Positions 54,457 through 64,000 of a stretch of 64,000 nucleotides of DNA are shown here, in pieces. The notes under the pieces were generated by a model. The model searched no databases and had not been told where the DNA came from. It was given only the letters and a program-made list of their open reading frames with translations. Each line of letters starts with the position of its first letter. Within the stretch, counting starts at the first letter, position 1. The translations under genes were made by a program, and so were the position numbers. The stretch comes from Gammaproteobacteria bacterium (GTDB lineage Bacteria > Pseudomonadota > Gammaproteobacteria > Enterobacterales > Psychrobiaceae): assembly GCA_013214945.1 (NCBI GenBank), contig JABSRT010000001.1:1-64000 (forward strand), written 5' to 3'.

Positions 54457-55155
54457 TTGTCTAATCCTCGACAATTGTCGTTACCAGTTTATTTGCCTGA
54501 TGATGAAACTTTTAATAGTTTTTATCCTGGTAACAACGAAGAAATATTAGCATTGCTCGCTGGTTTGTCCCAAGACGACGATAGGTCGTTCGTTTATCTG
54601 TGGGGCGCGCCTAAATCAGGTAAAACACACCTATTACATGCCTGTTGTGCCGCAGCGCAAAATCAAAATTTAAGTACTTTTTATATTCCTTTTGAGCTTT
54701 ACCCGAGCATGAGCGTTGCCATTCTAGAAAATTTGCATCAGGTGTCGCTAATTTGTCTTGATAATATTGAAAAAGTTGCCGGTAATCCGATGTGGGAAGA
54801 AGCGCTTTTTGATCTTTATAATCGCGTGCGTGAAACGGGCGGTAAATTGATAGTTAGCGCCGACAACGCGCCAGGTCAAAGCAATTTTAATTTACCGGAT
54901 TTAGCATCACGCTTAAGTTGGGGTTTGAGTTATCATGTTAACTCGATGTCTGATGAAGACAAACTAACCGCTATGCAGCGCCGTGCAGAGTCGCGGGGAC
55001 TGATGATGACCGATGATGTCGCACGGTTTCTGTTTAATCGCCTTAATCGTGATTTGCGGACCTTGTTCGACACCCTCGATCGTTTGGACAAAGCCTCATT
55101 ACAGGCTCAGCGTAAGTTAACTATTCCATTTATTAAAGAAACATTGAAGTTTTAA
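54457..55155 (+). CDS. hda: DnaA regulatory inactivator Hda
   Basis: The 232-residue AAA+ protein has an N-terminal beta-clamp-binding RQLSLPVYLPDDETFNSFYPGNNE. It has Walker A WGAPKSGKTHLLHA, Walker B LICLDNIE, LPDLASRLSWGL (sensor/arginine region) and the C-terminal LTIPFIKETLKF. Bound to DNA-loaded clamp it stimulates DnaA-ATP hydrolysis to limit re-initiation. The start is a TTG at 54457 with a poor ribosome-binding site; non-ATG starts are also known for hda in E. coli, consistent with low expression. Confidence 0.96.
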   Translation: MSNPRQLSLPVYLPDDETFNSFYPGNNEEILALLAGLSQDDDRSFVYLWGAPKSGKTHLLHACCAAAQNQNLSTFYIPFELYPSMSVAILENLHQVSLICLDNIEKVAGNPMWEEALFDLYNRVRETGGKLIVSADNAPGQSNFNLPDLASRLSWGLSYHVNSMSDEDKLTAMQRRAESRGLMMTDDVARFLFNRLNRDLRTLFDTLDRLDKASLQAQRKLTIPFIKETLKF

Positions 55156-55438
55156 TCACTTAATGCATTAGCGATAGCAGAACTAAGCCTTACTAACTTG
55201 AATACCGGATAAGTGAATTATTCCCAATAACACTTTTTTTAGCACCTATCAGCGTTGTTTTTACTCCCAATAGCCCGCTATTGATTCGTGAAAACGCCTT
55301 GCCTGCATGGATGCCGGTACTTAATTTCTGTTTGGTGCAGAGAACTTGTGATTTCCACTAAAATTTCATCCCTGGGTGTTAACTATGTTTGTATTCGTTT
55401 ATTTTCATGGCGTTGCAAAACTTTCACCCAGAACTCGG

Positions 55439-55918
55439 TTAACTAAGACTATTATTAATCCATTCACTGAGCACAACATGGGTTTTTACTTTAGTAATGT
55501 CGGGTTCCATATCTAATTGTTCGCGGATCTTGTGGATCCGTTGCATTGAGTCGGCTTTTACCAACACCAGTAAATCCATATCGCCAGTAATGCTACTACA
55601 GCTAACTACTTCGGGGATTGCGCGGAAAATTTCTACGATTTCGATACAATGCCGACGCCGATGCTGGATCTCGAAATATATCGAGATTGCCGATTTTTCT
55701 GATTCACTGAGCAATACTTGATACCCTCGAATAACCCCTGTTTTTTCTAATTTATTGATCCGCTCAGATACCGCAGAGCGCGACAGGTTTACCGTCTGTG
55801 CGATAGTCGACACGCTGATCCGCGCGTTTTTTCGTAATTGGGCTATGATCGCTTGATTAAATTTATCCACGGTATCCTCTAAAATAGCTACAAATGATAA
55901 TTGTTGGTCAATAGTCAT
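55439..55918 (-). CDS. Lrp/AsnC-family regulator (linked to yjeH-like exporter)
   Basis: The 159-residue protein has an N-terminal helix-turn-helix (FNQAIIAQLRKNARISVSTIAQTVNLSRSAVSERINKLEKTGVIRGY). The RAM/AsnC ligand domain has ITGDMDLLVLVKADSMQRIHKI. It is divergent from an amino-acid permease gene with a shared 150-bp region holding a palindrome, so it likely controls that exporter in response to an amino acid. The true start may be slightly downstream of 55918. Confidence 0.9.
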   Translation of the reverse strand: MTIDQQLSFVAILEDTVDKFNQAIIAQLRKNARISVSTIAQTVNLSRSAVSERINKLEKTGVIRGYQVLLSESEKSAISIYFEIQHRRRHCIEIVEIFRAIPEVVSCSSITGDMDLLVLVKADSMQRIHKIREQLDMEPDITKVKTHVVLSEWINNSLS

Positions 55919-55963
55919 GATAACAACTCTTGACCGACAATTTACCTGAATAACAGTAGTAAG

Positions 55964-55978
55964 CCGACAATATGTCGG
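55964..55978. promoter_or_regulatory. Candidate Lrp-type operator
   Basis: CCGACA, spacer ATA, TGTCGG form a perfect inverted repeat. A further direct CCGACAA copy is at 55934-55940. The sites lie between the divergent Lrp-family and permease genes. Confidence 0.5.
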
Positions 55979-56068
55979 TTATTTCTGGCTTTTACTTGGT
56001 TAATAGCGGCAATTCGATTACTGGTAGAAGGGTATAATAACCAAAATATCAAACAACTAGGAAACGTT

Positions 56069-57340
56069 ATGACTCATAAATCGTCAAAAATTGGCCGCTG
56101 GCAAGGTGCCGGTTTAATGGCTACAACGCTATTGGGCACAGGGGTGTTTATTTTACCGCAAATGACTATCGCTATTGCCGGTCAGGGCGCTTTTATCGCG
56201 TGGTTACTACTGACGCTTGCCATCATACCTATTACTTTAGTTTTTGGTCGTTTGGCGGCAACATTTCCTCATGCGGCAGGACCGGCGTATTTTGTCGAGC
56301 AAGCCTTTGGCCCGATTGCTGGTCGCACGATTGGACTGATATTTTTATTGGTGGTGCCGCTGGGTGCATCGGCCGCAATTTTGCTGACATTCCAGTTTGT
56401 TGAGCCGCTAGTAACACTGAGTCCGTTGGCTAAACTAGCCTGTGAACTAGCGGTATTAGCAGGTTTGTTTGTGGTTAACTATCGTGGCATTAAGACATCG
56501 GCGACGCTGCAATTTGTCTTAACGCTGACCATAGTCGCGGTTATTATGCTGCTGTTCGGCGCTAGCGGTATTCAACCTGAGTTAGTCAATTCAGATCCGT
56601 TAGTACAGGCTGCAGATCCCGCCAAATTTAGCTTAATCATGTCAGCTGCCAGCATCGCCTTTTGGAGTTTTCTCGGGGTTGAAGCGATGACTCATTTAGC
56701 CAGTGACTTTCGGAAACCCAAACAAGATTTACTGCCCGCGATGATGATTGGTACTTTATTGGTGGGTTTAGTTTATTTGGCGTGTACTTGGTTGCTGTTG
56801 GCGATACCCAGTGTTACTGAGTTGGCAATGATCGGGGTTTTTGATCGTTTGCTTGGTGGTTATGGCGCACAGGTCATCGGTATATTGGGTATTGCAGCTG
56901 GTCTTGGCGCTGTTAACGTCTATGCCGCCAGTGTATCGCGGTTAGTTTGGAGTTTTAGCAATGACGGGGTCTTACCACGGTATTTTTCTAACCTCAATCA
57001 ACATGACGAACCGGCAAGGGCATTAGGCACAGTGTTGCTGGCAATGGCGATTATTCTGTCAGTAACTTATCTCAGCGGACAAGATATTGAAGTACTGATT
57101 GCTTGGTGCAACGGCGTTTTTGTGGTGATTTATTTAGCCACGATGTTGGCGGCGTGTAAGTTACTTAGTCATAAAAATCGACCTTTGATCATTTGTGGCA
57201 GTGTATTTTGTGTCGCATTGATCTGGAGCTTGGGCGAACGGATGGGTTATGTATTGCTGCTTATTTCAGTGGTGATGCCGCTATTATGGTGGCAACTTAA
57301 CCGCCAACGAGCAGCGATTAATTGTAACAACTCGTTGTAA
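56069..57340 (+). CDS. yjeH: APC-family amino-acid transporter, YjeH-like methionine/branched-chain exporter
   Basis: The 423-residue protein has about twelve helices, beginning IGRWQGAGLMATTLLGTGVFILPQMTIAIAGQGAF, the unwound helix-1 GTGVF motif of APC proteins and a close match to YjeH. FPHAAGPAYFVEQAFG and AFWSFLGVEAMTHLASDFRKPK are other family landmarks. It probably exports Met, Leu, Ile and Val. The last codons (NNSL and stop) seem to lie inside sequence related to the MITE-like element downstream. Confidence 0.88.
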   Translation: MTHKSSKIGRWQGAGLMATTLLGTGVFILPQMTIAIAGQGAFIAWLLLTLAIIPITLVFGRLAATFPHAAGPAYFVEQAFGPIAGRTIGLIFLLVVPLGASAAILLTFQFVEPLVTLSPLAKLACELAVLAGLFVVNYRGIKTSATLQFVLTLTIVAVIMLLFGASGIQPELVNSDPLVQAADPAKFSLIMSAASIAFWSFLGVEAMTHLASDFRKPKQDLLPAMMIGTLLVGLVYLACTWLLLAIPSVTELAMIGVFDRLLGGYGAQVIGILGIAAGLGAVNVYAASVSRLVWSFSNDGVLPRYFSNLNQHDEPARALGTVLLAMAIILSVTYLSGQDIEVLIAWCNGVFVVIYLATMLAACKLLSHKNRPLIICGSVFCVALIWSLGERMGYVLLLISVVMPLLWWQLNRQRAAINCNNSL

Positions 57341-57537
57341 AGCCATCGGTACTTCGGCGGACGTCCTGATGCCTACGTTCACTACTTAAGCCGAGTATTT
57401 AGGCAATAGCGCCTCGGTAATTGCTGCTGGATTGCTCAAGATATGCTTACATCGATGTAAGAACATCTTGAGCAAGCTTACTTTATCCAACACCAACACC
57501 AACACCAACACCAACACCAACACCAACACTATCAATG
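57326..57537 (+). mobile_element. MITE-like element, copy 3 (ends degraded, expanded CCAACA array)
   Basis: From about 57326 the sequence aligns with copies 1 and 2 (TACTTCGGCGGACGTCCTGATGCC, TACGTTC, GGCAATAGCGCCTCGGTAA, then CAAGCTTACTTTATCCAACA). The palindrome CTTACATCGATGTAAG lies inside a longer near-perfect stem (57434-57472). At the site where copy 1 has a single CAACACC, this copy has seven CCAACA hexamers (57487-57528). Neither terminal inverted repeat is intact. It overlaps the last codons of the yjeH-like gene. Confidence 0.7.
57487..57528. repeat. 6-bp tandem repeat CCAACA x7 within MITE-like copy 3
   Basis: Seven exact hexamers between TTTAT and CTATCAATG. It occupies the same position as the ATCAAAC array in copy 2, so the site is a recurrent point of repeat expansion. 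Confidence 0.95.
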
Positions 57538-57545
57538 GTTAAAAG

Positions 57546-58058
57546 TTAGGTATTGCAGTAACAACCTTGTGTCTCACTTAGGATCAGTTTTGCACTAAGC
57601 CCGATTTTATAATTGTTTAAAGCCGTTTCAATAAAACCATTGGATTGAGAGCATGCCAGCCCTTGGGAATACGGGCCGAAATATAAAAGCTGGCCTAGCT
57701 TGTCAACCAATAAAACAGCGGGGGTGGATGGGATTATCGTATTTAAATCTGTCGGATCGAGCTGCACATTGACAATATTAAAGCCTTGAGACATTGCAGA
57801 TGTATTGATTGCTTTTTTATGCGCTTCACCAAACTGAGTACAATGACAATTGGGCGCAGTGAAGTGAATGACAGTATTCGATAATTTCTCATTGTCTAAA
57901 CCCGCTAAACGCTTAATTTCGGAAATAAATAAATCACTTTCGATCCCTTTTAACATTTGGTCTGGGTCAAAGGAAACTAACCGTAACCGGATAAAATACA
58001 CCGCGGCTAACACGACTAGCATTAACCAGCCCCCCAATACAAGGTAATGAAACGGCAT
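57546..58058 (-). CDS. DUF6436-type thioredoxin-like membrane protein
   Basis: The 170-residue protein has one N-terminal helix (YLVLGGWLMLVVLAAVYFIRL). A thioredoxin-like fold reads TVIHFTAPNCHCTQFGEAHKKAI, with CHC in the active-site position, and STPAVLLVDKLGQLLYFGPYSQGLAC. The C-terminal ETQGCYCNT is characteristic. The ATG at 58058 (AAAGG upstream) is preferred to a TTG at 58082 overlapping the gene before. It may act in periplasmic redox or metal handling; unproven. Confidence 0.78.
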   Translation of the reverse strand: MPFHYLVLGGWLMLVVLAAVYFIRLRLVSFDPDQMLKGIESDLFISEIKRLAGLDNEKLSNTVIHFTAPNCHCTQFGEAHKKAINTSAMSQGFNIVNVQLDPTDLNTIIPSTPAVLLVDKLGQLLYFGPYSQGLACSQSNGFIETALNNYKIGLSAKLILSETQGCYCNT

Positions 58059-58065
58059 TGCGCCT

Positions 58066-59538
58066 TTAGACGAAGCTGGCAATACTTTGCTCCATCGAGG
58101 TTGACGCTGCTTTAATATTTTCGGTTTCTTGAGACAAAATCTGAGCTTTATGAATATCTTCTAGTACCGTTTGTCTTAATTTCTCTGAACTGTGAGCGAT
58201 GCCAGTGGTTGTAACGTCTTGCTGCTCCATCGCAGTCGCCACACTCATCGCAATATCATTTGATTTGGCAACCAGCTCAGTGGCTTGATTAATTTGATCG
58301 TTGGCAGCATCGGCAACTTTAATAATATCTTCAACAATGTTACTGCAGTTATCCATCGAATCGGTTGAGTTTTTAGAATAGGTGATCAGCATTTTCAGTG
58401 TCACACCAATTTTGTCAGTACTCTCCTTAGTCCGGTTTGCTAAAGTTCTCACCTCATCAGCGACGACCGCAAATCCACGTCCTTGTTCTCCAGCTCTCGC
58501 TGCTTCAATGGCTGCATTTAAAGCAAGTAAATTGGTTTGGTCAGCGATGCTGGTTATTTCTGATAGTACGGTGTTAATCACCGCACTAGAGTTGGATAAC
58601 TCATTGATATCATAACTTGTTTTTCGTAATGCCTGAGTTAGCTCAATGTTTTTAACATTAATGCTTTTAACCTGCTCTGCGGTTTCGAGCGTGATTTTAT
58701 TGGCATTGCTCATGTGCGTTGTAAGCTGGACTGTGTCTCTTGCTATCGATGTAATCGTAGCGGCCATTTATTCAGCTGACGTCGCAATAACATCTGTTTC
58801 TTGTTGTTTTAAATCAGACGAGTGTTCAAGATCTTGATTAGCGTTGATTAAATTAACCGTGTTAGTCGATAAATGGCTGGTTTGTTTTTTGACATCGCTG
58901 ACTACATTGTCAAGCAGTGAGAGCAGGTTATTAAAATTATTAAGTACTTTGTTCTCATTCGCTTCGACTCTAAGGGTTAAGTCGATTGCATTAACGTTAG
59001 AGGTTAATTCTTCAGTTATTTGCGCTAATTGCCGGCCAACGCTGTCATCAGCGATTATCTTGGCAATATAGCCAGCAATAACCGCCTCAATTACCGCATA
59101 TACTGCATGTATAATAACGGTAGAAAAAGCTAAACGGCCGTCATCGAAAATTGCGACATTGAACCCATTGCTTTGCATAAAATAAAAAGATAGGTGGTGC
59201 ACGGCAATTAAGCCGACGGCAGAAATAAAAACGGTCCAATCATTAAAAACGATTAAAACAGCCATTAAAATAAATAGTTCAAAGTGTATTTCAATTAAAC
59301 CGTTCATTTGATGGATATGTAAGCAGGCAAAAACGATAACGGCTAAAGCAGTTGTGTGTTTGGCGATCACGCTGTTGGGTACCGACTTAAGCATAAAAAT
59401 GGCAACGCCAAGCGTTGGTAACCCAACAACAAATGCTTCAACAAAGGTATTATAAACGGTAGCTAACGCTAATGTTTCAGCAAAAAGCGCGAGTAAGATA
59501 TAAACAAATAATTGATTCGTTTTATGCATGAAATTCAT
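58066..59538 (-). pseudogene. Chemoreceptor gene split by one in-frame TAA (paralogue of 23209-24693)
   Basis: A continuous 491-codon frame is broken only by TAA at 58770-58768. The N-terminal part has the same histidine-rich helices as the 23209 receptor (LHIHQMNGLIEIHFE, IAVHHLSFYF). The C-terminal part has [41 protein letters not shown]. Alignment places the stop at the Gln of [13 protein letters not shown], so CAA changed to TAA. The next codon is ATG, so the soluble signalling half could be made by reinitiation. AAGGA lies upstream of ATG 59529, the likely start. Confidence 0.85.
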
Positions 59539-59764
59539 CCTTGAAATATCAACAGTTAAAAACTAATTGTGTGAGAGCCTGAGTTGACTCTACGAATTTT
59601 AAAATTTAATCATACTCTCAACGCTAAATCCACGAAATAAACTTTCTAAATTGAGTTGTTTAGGAATGTTTACTAAATCGTCAAATACTAGGCACCGTTG
59701 GGGCTGTTTAATAATGATACTTTTTTTGCTACTAAATTAGTCACTTAAGTAACTTATCTTATTT

Positions 59765-60193
59765 TTAGCGTTTAAATTTAGTTTCAAGAATAACCGACGA
59801 GTTGGTTCGTTCAACGGCGTCTAAATTACCGATATCATCAAGAGTATGGCTAAGTTGATCCAAAGATTGTGCTTGCACAATCGCGATTAAATCATACTCG
59901 CCACTAATCGCGTAAAGCTCGATTATTTGGCTAATTTTTTTGAGTTCTAGGTTCGTCTTCGAGGTTAATTTCTGTTTCACCTTAATAGAAACATGGGCTG
60001 ACACTAAATCCTTAATATACTCACTGCCGTATTGAACGGCATAGCCATTGATAACACCTGAGTTTTCAAGTTTGCTAATGCGGTTTTGTACCGTCGAACG
60101 CGATAAATTTAACGCTCGTGCAAGGTCTGACACACTTGTTCTGGCATTTTGACGCAGTATACAAAGTAACCTTTCGTCTTGCTCACTTATCAT
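59765..60193 (-). CDS. Lrp/AsnC-family regulator (linked to ast cluster)
   Basis: The 142-residue protein reads MISEQDERLLCILRQNARTSVSDLARALNLSRSTVQNRISKLENSGVINGYAV, the Lrp helix-turn-helix, then a RAM domain with ISGEYDLIAIVQAQSLDQLSHTLDDIG. The ATG at 60193 gives the family-normal start; the upstream extension to 60331 is not Lrp-like. Divergent from astC with a 12-bp palindrome between, so likely controls arginine/ornithine catabolism. Confidence 0.92.
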   Translation of the reverse strand: MISEQDERLLCILRQNARTSVSDLARALNLSRSTVQNRISKLENSGVINGYAVQYGSEYIKDLVSAHVSIKVKQKLTSKTNLELKKISQIIELYAISGEYDLIAIVQAQSLDQLSHTLDDIGNLDAVERTNSSVILETKFKR

Positions 60194-60230
60194 TTTGTTA
60201 ACTACCTTGGGTAAAATGTAAAATATTATC

Positions 60231-60242
60231 GGTAAATTTACC
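60231..60242. promoter_or_regulatory. Perfect 12-bp palindrome GGTAAATTTACC
   Basis: Lies in the 181-bp space between the divergent Lrp-family gene and astC. AT-rich centre and position fit an Lrp-type operator. Confidence 0.5.
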
Positions 60243-60365
60243 AAAAACACACTGCTATTTGAATTAAAACTTACACATAATGACACAATTATAGGATTTG
60301 ACGATGTTAGCATCAGCTGACATCGGATCAATTACCCAAGTAACCACATCATTAAGAATGTGTAG

Positions 60366-61580
<1,215 letters not shown>

Positions 61581-61605
61581 TATTTAGCACTAAACCAGCT
61601 GCACT

Positions 61606-61638
61606 ATTTGGCTGTATAAGCAGCCAAATTTAATTTTA
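61606..61638 (+). terminator. Hairpin between astC and astA
   Basis: ATTTGGCTG pairs with CAGCCAAAT around a 6-base loop, followed by TTAATTTTA. It could reduce read-through into astA, acting as an attenuator or setting gene stoichiometry. Confidence 0.6.
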
Positions 61639-61663
61639 ATGCCCTAAGAAGTACCCAGATATT

Positions 61664-62698
61664 ATGCAAATTATTCGCCCAATTAAAGCCACTGATTTTG
61701 ACGCCTTAAAACAAATTGCGATTGAATCAGGTCATGGTTTTACCTCGTTGCCTGTTAATGATCAGTTGTTGGCTGATAAAATTAAACGCTCACAATCTAG
61801 TGTCGGTAAAGCCGTGTTAGCACCAGCCGATGAAGGTTATTTGTTCGTGTTAGAAGACACTGAAACTGGCGCCATTATCGGTACCACCGCGATTGAAGCG
61901 GCTGTTGGTTTAAGTGTGCCAATTTATCATTACCATAAAGGTAAGTCAGTTCATCATTCGCAAGCGCTCGATGTTTACAATACGGTTGAATTTTTAACCA
62001 TGTGCAATGAATATACTGGCGCGAGTGAGATTTGCACCTTGTTTTTACGCCAAGATTATCGCCATGGGTTTGCCGGTAAGCTATTGTCACGAATTCGGTT
62101 TTTGTTTATGGCCGAGCATCCTGAGCGATTTTCTGACAGGGTTATTGCTGAAATGCGTGGGGTGTCAGATGACGAAGGCCATTCTCCTTTTTGGGAATGG
62201 TTGCAAGAACACTTTTTCAGTATTGATTTTCCAACAGCCGATCATCTTATTGGCATAGGTGACAAAGTATTTATTTCTGAATTAATGCCTAAACATCCTA
62301 TTTACACCAACCTGCTGAGTACTCAAGCGCAGGCAGTGATTGGCAAGGTTCATAAAAAAACCCAGCCCGCGTTAAATATGTTAGAAAAAGAAGGCTTTGA
62401 ATTTAGAGGCTACGTCGATTTGTTTGATGCCGGGCCAACGGTTGAGTCACGACTCGATAAAATCAACAGTGTCCGAGACAGCCATCGTTGCCCGGTTACC
62501 ATTGTTGATAATGAACACCTTAATAGCGATGGCACTGTGTATGCTGTCTGTAACCAAGCGATTGCAGGGTTTAAAGCGACAGCCACCGCTGCACTATTTC
62601 ATGATAAAGACAACAGCCGTGTTTTACTGAGCGCTGAAGTTGCATCGGCCCTTAACGTTGTTAGTGGCGATCAAGTGAGATTTATCAACTTATCTTAA
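61664..62698 (+). CDS. astA: Arginine N-succinyltransferase
   Basis: The 344-residue protein begins MQIIRPIKATDFDALKQIAIESGHGFTSLPVNDQLL. It contains TEFLTMCNEYTGASEICTLFLRQDYRHG-like sequence (here VEFLTMCNEYTG...), RGVSDDEGHSPFWEWLQEHFFSIDFPTADHLIGIGDKVFISELMPKHPIY and a C-terminal VSGDQVRFINLS, all AstA signatures. It commits arginine to the succinyltransferase (AST) pathway. It lies 83 bases after astC. Confidence 0.96.
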   Translation: MQIIRPIKATDFDALKQIAIESGHGFTSLPVNDQLLADKIKRSQSSVGKAVLAPADEGYLFVLEDTETGAIIGTTAIEAAVGLSVPIYHYHKGKSVHHSQALDVYNTVEFLTMCNEYTGASEICTLFLRQDYRHGFAGKLLSRIRFLFMAEHPERFSDRVIAEMRGVSDDEGHSPFWEWLQEHFFSIDFPTADHLIGIGDKVFISELMPKHPIYTNLLSTQAQAVIGKVHKKTQPALNMLEKEGFEFRGYVDLFDAGPTVESRLDKINSVRDSHRCPVTIVDNEHLNSDGTVYAVCNQAIAGFKATATAALFHDKDNSRVLLSAEVASALNVVSGDQVRFINLS

Positions 62699-62815
62699 CG
62701 CCAATTACAGGTCCAGCTTTACTAGTTGAGCGGATTGGCGATTAATTATATCTCTTTAATTTACCTATTTCGGCTGGTACATTAGCGCCGAATATTTTAA
62801 TAACTGGAAAAAACC

Positions 62816-63634
62816 ATGCATAACAATGTCGATGTCCTTTTTAACAATTTATGGAAAAATTACCTAGCAGTAACGCCATCTGCTCAGAAAGTACATGAGC
62901 TATTAGGTTCAACTCAGGCTGACGACTTAATTAATGATCATATTGCATTGCGAACCTTTAATATTGAAAAGGTCGGCTTAGAAAAACTGGCAGCACACTT
63001 TTTAGCGGTGGGTTATCGTGAATGTGGCGATTATGAGTTTGTTGAGAAAAAGCTGCGAGCTAAGCATTATGAGCATAGCGATCCAACCAAGCCAAAGGTC
63101 TTTATCTCGGAATTACTGGTTGAACTCTTTTCGCCCGAGCTGCAACAAGTGATTTATGACTTAGTTGATCAAGTAGAAGAATCGGCGGTATTAAGCGATG
63201 ACTTTTTATATTCGGGTAAACATTGGTCTATCGATTATCCAACGTATCAAAAGTTGTTGGCTGAGAGTGAATATGCCGCGTGGACCGCAGCTTGGGGATA
63301 TTGTGCTAATCACTTTACCGTCAGCATTAATTATCTAACTAATTTTAATTCGATAGCCGTGGTAAATAACACGTTAAAAGAGGCTGGATTCGCGCTTAAT
63401 GGTACCGGTGGTGAGATTAAAGGATCAAGCGCGGTATTGTTAGAGCAATCGTCAACGCTGGCTGACAATGTTGAGGTTGAGTTTAGCGATGGCGTTATGT
63501 CAATTCCTAGCTGCTTTTATGAATTTGCATTACGTTACAACAAAGCAAACGGTGAAATATTTACCGGTTTTGTTGCTGCGTCTGCCGATAAGATTTTTGA
63601 AAGCACTAACTCAAGAACGCAGGCTGTTGCTTAG
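62816..63634 (+). CDS. DUF1338 (HglS-like) putative metal-dependent decarboxylase/dioxygenase
   Basis: The 272-residue protein reads NDHIALRTFNIEKVGLEKLAAHFLAVGY (metal-site His region), KPKVFISELLVELFS and FTVSINYLTNFNSIAVVNNTLKEAGFALN, with the late FYEFALRYNKANGEIFTGFVAASADKIFESTNSR. HglS relatives convert 2-oxoadipate to 2-hydroxyglutarate in lysine catabolism, but shorter members like this are less defined. Position after astA suggests an amino-acid catabolic role. Confidence 0.85.
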   Translation: MHNNVDVLFNNLWKNYLAVTPSAQKVHELLGSTQADDLINDHIALRTFNIEKVGLEKLAAHFLAVGYRECGDYEFVEKKLRAKHYEHSDPTKPKVFISELLVELFSPELQQVIYDLVDQVEESAVLSDDFLYSGKHWSIDYPTYQKLLAESEYAAWTAAWGYCANHFTVSINYLTNFNSIAVVNNTLKEAGFALNGTGGEIKGSSAVLLEQSSTLADNVEVEFSDGVMSIPSCFYEFALRYNKANGEIFTGFVAASADKIFESTNSRTQAVA

Positions 63635-63648
63635 CAACTAGTTTAGTC

Positions 63649-63674
63649 AACTGCTAACGCGAACGTTAGCAGTT
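63649..63674 (+). terminator. 11-bp stem with CGAA loop after the DUF1338 gene
   Basis: AACTGCTAACG pairs with CGTTAGCAGTT around CGAA. It follows the stop by 15 bases but lacks a T tract, so termination efficiency is uncertain. Confidence 0.5.
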
Positions 63675-63854
63675 GGATCTCACTGCAAGCGCATTAATCT
63701 AGACATTGGCACGTATTACGTAAACACGCCGTGAAAACATCCATGTTGGCTCAATTTTTCGTCCATGAAAATTATCCACACGCCCCAATATCTTTTCAGT
63801 TATATCTATTTATTTAAAACGTGCTTGCCGTGAGTTGTATCTTTAAGCCGAGCA

Positions 63855-64000
63855 TTATTTTTCGGGATTAGTTTTAGATTCAGATTCAGAGTCTGACTCA
63901 GTGTCAGTTTTCTTTTTACGAATGCTCAAACCAAGCTCTTGGCCACGATATTTAGCAAAATACATACAGCCAATTGACATCATCGATGCCAAAATCAATT
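63855..64000 (-). CDS. C-terminal end of an unknown membrane protein (partial)
   Basis: An open minus-strand frame enters at the right edge and reads ILASMMSIGCMYFAKYRGQ, then a charged tail KKKTDTESDSESESKTNPEK before TAA. There is one hydrophobic helix with an acidic, Ser-rich tail. Too little is present to name a family. Confidence 0.6.
   Translation of the reverse strand, partial: LILASMMSIGCMYFAKYRGQELGLSIRKKKTDTESDSESESKTNPEK

Noticed and set aside
57487-57528. CRISPR-like repeats
   Set aside because: Units are 6 bp in direct tandem without spacers; no cas genes are in the window.
58768-58770. Programmed stop-codon recoding in the split chemoreceptor and DUF1059 genes
   Set aside because: Both stops are TAA, not the TGA or TAG used for selenocysteine or pyrrolysine, and no recoding structure was seen. 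Simple nonsense mutation is enough.

Overview
This is a chromosomal window from a marine-type gammaproteobacterium, most likely an Alteromonadales member of the Shewanella/Psychromonas kind. The support is its housekeeping content and order: purN-purM divergent from a DUF2066 gene and hda, pntAB, a gammaproteobacterial asd, asnB, and a succinyltransferase-pathway pair astC-astA followed by DUF1338. Many chemoreceptors and cyclic-di-GMP genes, a Tsx channel and AT-rich intergenic DNA fit the same group. The genus cannot be fixed from the sequence alone. No rRNA, tRNA, CRISPR array or prophage was seen.

Layout. 1-453: end of an IS4-family insertion sequence, cut by the window edge. 560-10850: iron-uptake region with two separate DUF3325-DUF3649-PepSY membrane modules (one +, one -), candidate Fur sites and a TonB-dependent receptor. 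An MFS-PlsC lipid-remodelling fusion with its TetR regulator lies between the two modules. 11519-18442: tsx, pntBA, a sodium:neurotransmitter-type symporter and asd. 19030-24693: a broken DUF1059 gene, a very large HD-GYP receptor with a periplasmic solute-binding domain, and a chemoreceptor with a histidine-rich membrane domain. 24913-31486: a protein with a hexanucleotide-encoded Ile-Gly tract, a MITE-like element, a SUKH-domain gene, and a histidine kinase / response regulator / REC-GGDEF-EAL cascade. 31878-42892: a run of small accessory genes (acetyltransferases, VOC, ZIP, DUF1801, M23, methyltransferase, rhomboid, DinB), an SDR-PhyH catabolic-looking pair with a divergent LacI regulator, AraC and PEBP genes. 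44190-48675: Cache chemoreceptor, LysE exporter, PchB-like lyase/mutase, two small proteins. 48950-55155: asnB, purNM, DUF2066, hda. 55439-64000: Lrp-regulated yjeH, DUF6436, a chemoreceptor gene split by one stop codon, and an Lrp-flanked astC-astA-DUF1338 cluster.

The most notable unexplained structure is a family of intergenic elements with three copies (25805-26113, 42955-43204, about 57326-57537). They have terminal inverted repeats beginning TTGGCTCTGTT, a 5-bp target duplication visible at one copy and a degenerate one at a second, a central palindrome in copies 1 and 3, and an internal short-repeat site that has expanded differently in two copies. More broadly the window is rich in 6-, 7- and 11-bp tandem repeats. 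One replaces the expected ribosome-binding site of a GGDEF-EAL gene and one lies inside a coding sequence, so repeat slippage may tune expression or protein length in this genome.
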